DNA of 6,029 nt from JACKOF01 sp041571855 (GTDB taxonomy: Bacteria > Pseudomonadota > Gammaproteobacteria > Pseudomonadales > Porticoccaceae), in NCBI GenBank assembly GCA_041571855.1, contig JBFFTH010000127.1, positions 1 to 6,029 on the forward strand. The letters run 5' to 3'. Positions within the stretch are counted from its first letter, which is position 1, and each line of letters opens with the position of its first letter. The position numbers and the translations under genes are program-made. This document shows positions 4,536 to 6,029 of this stretch, piece by piece. The notes beneath the pieces are model-generated. The model was not told the origin of the DNA. It saw only the letters and a program-made list of their open reading frames with translations, and made no database searches.

Positions 4536-5656
4536 AAATATTTAATCTTCCGGATCTCGGCGAAGGGCTGGTAGAAGCCGAAATTCTCGAGTGGCATGTA
4601 AAACCCGGTGACGAGGTAAAGACCGGTGATATCCTGCTGGCCGTCGAGACGGCGAAAGCGGTTGTCGAGATACCCTCCCCCTGGGACGGCAGGATTGAAA
4701 AGCTTTTCGTTCCCGTCCAGGAGGTCGTGGCGGTGGGAAGTCCCTTGGTCGGGTTTGCCGGGACGGCCGACGATACTAAGAATGCACCAGAAAAAAGAGA
4801 TACGGGGTCCGTAGTCGGCGAAATCAACCGCGGCGATGAAGTACTGGTCGAGTCAGCCGCTGAAATCGGCAAGCCCGGCAGTGGCATCAGGGCGGTACCC
4901 GCCGTGCGCGCGCTGGCAAAAAAATTGAAGGTCGATATCTCCCTGGTAAAACCGAGCGGCCCGGATGGAACCATCATCACAAAGGACGTTGAACGGGCGG
5001 CCGAAATTCTCGCCGGGGCCGGAACCCTGGAGCTTTTACGGGGCCCTCGCAGGGCCATGGCCCATGCCATGACCCGGGCCCACGCCGAAGTCGCCGATGT
5101 AACGGTAACCGATGATGCAGATATCAGCGACTGGCGGGAGGGCACCGACATCACCATTCGCCTTATCCGCGCAGTAATTGCCGGTTGTCAGCACGAACCG
5201 GCACTGAATGCCTGGTATGACCCCCACACCATGGGGCGAAGACTGCTGAAAACTGTCGACCTGGGCATGGCGGTAGATACCCCGGAAGGTCTTTTTGTGC
5301 CGGTATTGAGAGATGTTGCCAATCGCGATGATGAAAACCTGCGTGCCGGCCTGGAAAGGATCAAGGCGGACGTGCTCGCCAGAAGTATCCCGCCGGAGGA
5401 AATGCAGGGCTACGGCATTATCCTGTCCAATTACGGTGTAATCGGAGGTCGCTACTCGGACCCGATTGTGGTTCCTCCAACTGTTGCCATATTGGGCGCC
5501 GGACGGATTCGCGACCAGGTTCTGGCCATTGACGGCAAGCCGGAAGTGCGCAGGGTTGTCCCGCTATCCCTGACATTCGATCACCGGGTTGTCACCGGTG
5601 GTGAGGCGACACGTTTTTTAATGGCGGTAATTGAGAGCCTGTCCAGGGAAAGCTAG
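4532..5656 (+). CDS. Lipoyl E2 (dihydrolipoamide acyltransferase) of a 2-oxo acid dehydrogenase complex
   Basis: This 374-residue E2 core subunit takes the acyl group from E1 on its lipoyl arm and transfers it to CoA. The domains in order are one lipoyl domain (1-77; FNLPDLGEG start, lipoylated Lys42 in ETAKAVVE), a linker (78-118), a peripheral subunit-binding domain (about 121-153; AVPAVRALAKKLKVD...TKDV) and a catalytic chloramphenicol-acetyltransferase-like domain (about 165-374). The catalytic domain shows Ser299 in LSNYGVIGG, VAILGAGRI and His351 in FDHRVV. The usual DHRxxDG reads DHRVVTG here, with Thr355 in place of Asp. ETAKA instead of the common ETDKA resembles E2 proteins I recall from Legionella/Coxiella-type gammaproteobacteria. 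The single lipoyl domain and length are as in branched-chain type E2. The ATG overlaps the E1 beta stop (ATGA). Acetyl versus branched acyl specificity is undecided. E3 is not in the window and is presumably shared. Confidence 0.93.
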   Translation: MKIFNLPDLGEGLVEAEILEWHVKPGDEVKTGDILLAVETAKAVVEIPSPWDGRIEKLFVPVQEVVAVGSPLVGFAGTADDTKNAPEKRDTGSVVGEINRGDEVLVESAAEIGKPGSGIRAVPAVRALAKKLKVDISLVKPSGPDGTIITKDVERAAEILAGAGTLELLRGPRRAMAHAMTRAHAEVADVTVTDDADISDWREGTDITIRLIRAVIAGCQHEPALNAWYDPHTMGRRLLKTVDLGMAVDTPEGLFVPVLRDVANRDDENLRAGLERIKADVLARSIPPEEMQGYGIILSNYGVIGGRYSDPIVVPPTVAILGAGRIRDQVLAIDGKPEVRRVVPLSLTFDHRVVTGGEATRFLMAVIESLSRES

Positions 5657-5717
5657 AAGACACCGGAACCCGGATTCGCTGCACGATAGGCCAGATGGGG
5701 TCATCTTTTCAGGCATT

Positions 5718-5744
5718 AAAAAAGGGCTCCCCGCCGGGAGCCCC
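5718..5744 (-). terminator. Rho-independent terminator between convergent genes
   Basis: GGGCTCCC (5724-5731) and GGGAGCCC (5736-5743) form a perfect 8-bp GC-rich stem with a 4-nt loop. On the minus strand the stem is followed at once by six T (5723-5718), so it is a strong terminator for the convergent gene ending at 5790. On the plus strand the T-tract comes only about 13 nt later, so termination of the E2 transcript here is plausible but less certain. The rest of 5657-5789 shows no gene. Confidence 0.85.
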
Positions 5745-5789
5745 ATCCTGTTGCTGCTTTTGCCGAATGTCCGCACCCGGCCGTGGCCA

Positions 5790-6029
5790 TCAAGGATCTA
5801 TGATAATGGTGCAGGTATATGTACCTTCCTTGAGATTTGTGAATGTCTCATCAGTATCATCGAAAGCGGGATCGGCACTGCCATTTTCAGATACTGCAGC
5901 AATCGGCCCTGACCCGTCGGCACACACTATGCTGGCCGCTGTCACATTAGATCCCGCCAGTGAACTGAATATTACCCGGATCTCGGACAACGGATCGTTG
6001 ACAAAGTTGATTGGATCCGACGTGCCGCT
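5790..6029 (-). CDS. C-terminal fragment of unrecognised, probably exported beta-rich protein
   Basis: On the minus strand a frame is open from the right edge to TGA at 5792-5790 and gives 79 residues of C-terminus. A TTG at 5990-5988 is the only start-like codon, and the protein-like sequence continues upstream of it to the window edge (SGTSDPINFVNDPLSEIRV). The real start therefore lies outside. The composition is rich in S, T, G, D, N and beta-branched residues with no long hydrophobic segment. The ending FTNLKEGTYTCTIIIDP resembles the last strands of prealbumin-like or fibronectin-like surface domains. Two Cys residues (in IVCADGSG and TYTCT) could form a disulfide, which suggests an extracytoplasmic location. 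The family is not recognised. A strong terminator follows 46 bp after the stop. Confidence 0.65.
   Translation of the reverse strand, partial: SGTSDPINFVNDPLSEIRVIFSSLAGSNVTAASIVCADGSGPIAAVSENGSADPAFDDTDETFTNLKEGTYTCTIIIDP

Noticed and set aside
4498..5157. 219-residue minus-strand open frame opposite E2
   Set aside because: It is a serine/threonine-rich shadow of the E2 lipoyl and linker coding sequence without initiation signals.
5631..5912. 93-residue + strand open frame after E2
   Set aside because: It overlaps the E2 end, runs through the terminator hairpin and opposes the better-supported minus-strand gene.

Overview
The window looks like chromosomal DNA of a gammaproteobacterium. The evidence is moderately high GC, CCA-encoding tRNA-Val and tRNA-Asp genes of the E. 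coli type, a sigma70-like tRNA promoter with a GC-rich discriminator, and an E2 lipoyl domain carrying the ETAKAVVE motif that I associate with Legionella/Coxiella-type E2 proteins. The genus cannot be told from the sequence.

Layout. Positions 3-188 are the 3' end of an unrecognised + strand gene. A minus-strand tRNA unit follows. Read in its own direction, it has a promoter (638-611), tRNA-Val(UAC) (594-519), tRNA-Asp(GUC) (499-423) and a perfect hairpin terminator (413-384). Beyond the terminator lies a 130-bp chain of back-to-back hairpins and then a second copy of the last 16 nt of tRNA-Asp plus a wobble-preserving, decayed copy of its terminator. This is a 54-bp direct repeat offset by exactly 184 bp. 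It is a tRNA 3'-end duplication and probably the footprint of a tRNA-associated mobile or repetitive element. Positions 639-1120 carry no convincing gene. They do hold eight GATC sites within 286 bp and an inverted pair of DnaA-box-like 9-mers.

The main content is a four-gene + strand cluster: a Glu/Leu/Phe/Val-type amino-acid dehydrogenase (1223-2356), then E1 alpha (2453-3562), E1 beta (3549-4535) and lipoyl E2 (4532-5656) of a 2-oxo acid dehydrogenase complex. The last three genes overlap by 14 and 4 bp and are probably translationally coupled. A simple reading is that the first enzyme oxidatively deaminates an amino acid, most likely a branched-chain one, and the complex oxidatively decarboxylates the resulting 2-oxo acid to an acyl-CoA. 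The E3 subunit (dihydrolipoamide dehydrogenase) is not in the window. A pyruvate specificity for the complex cannot be excluded.

The cluster ends at a hairpin (5718-5744) whose T-tract lies on the minus strand. It therefore best serves the convergent gene at the right edge (5790 to beyond 6029), the C-terminal part of a probably exported, beta-rich protein of unknown function.

The known enzymes are ordinary. The items most worth a second look are the tRNA-Asp 3'-end duplication with its hairpin chain, the GATC/DnaA-box-like intergenic region, the hairpin that covers the E2 ribosome binding site, and the Thr that replaces the usual Asp in the E2 active-site signature.
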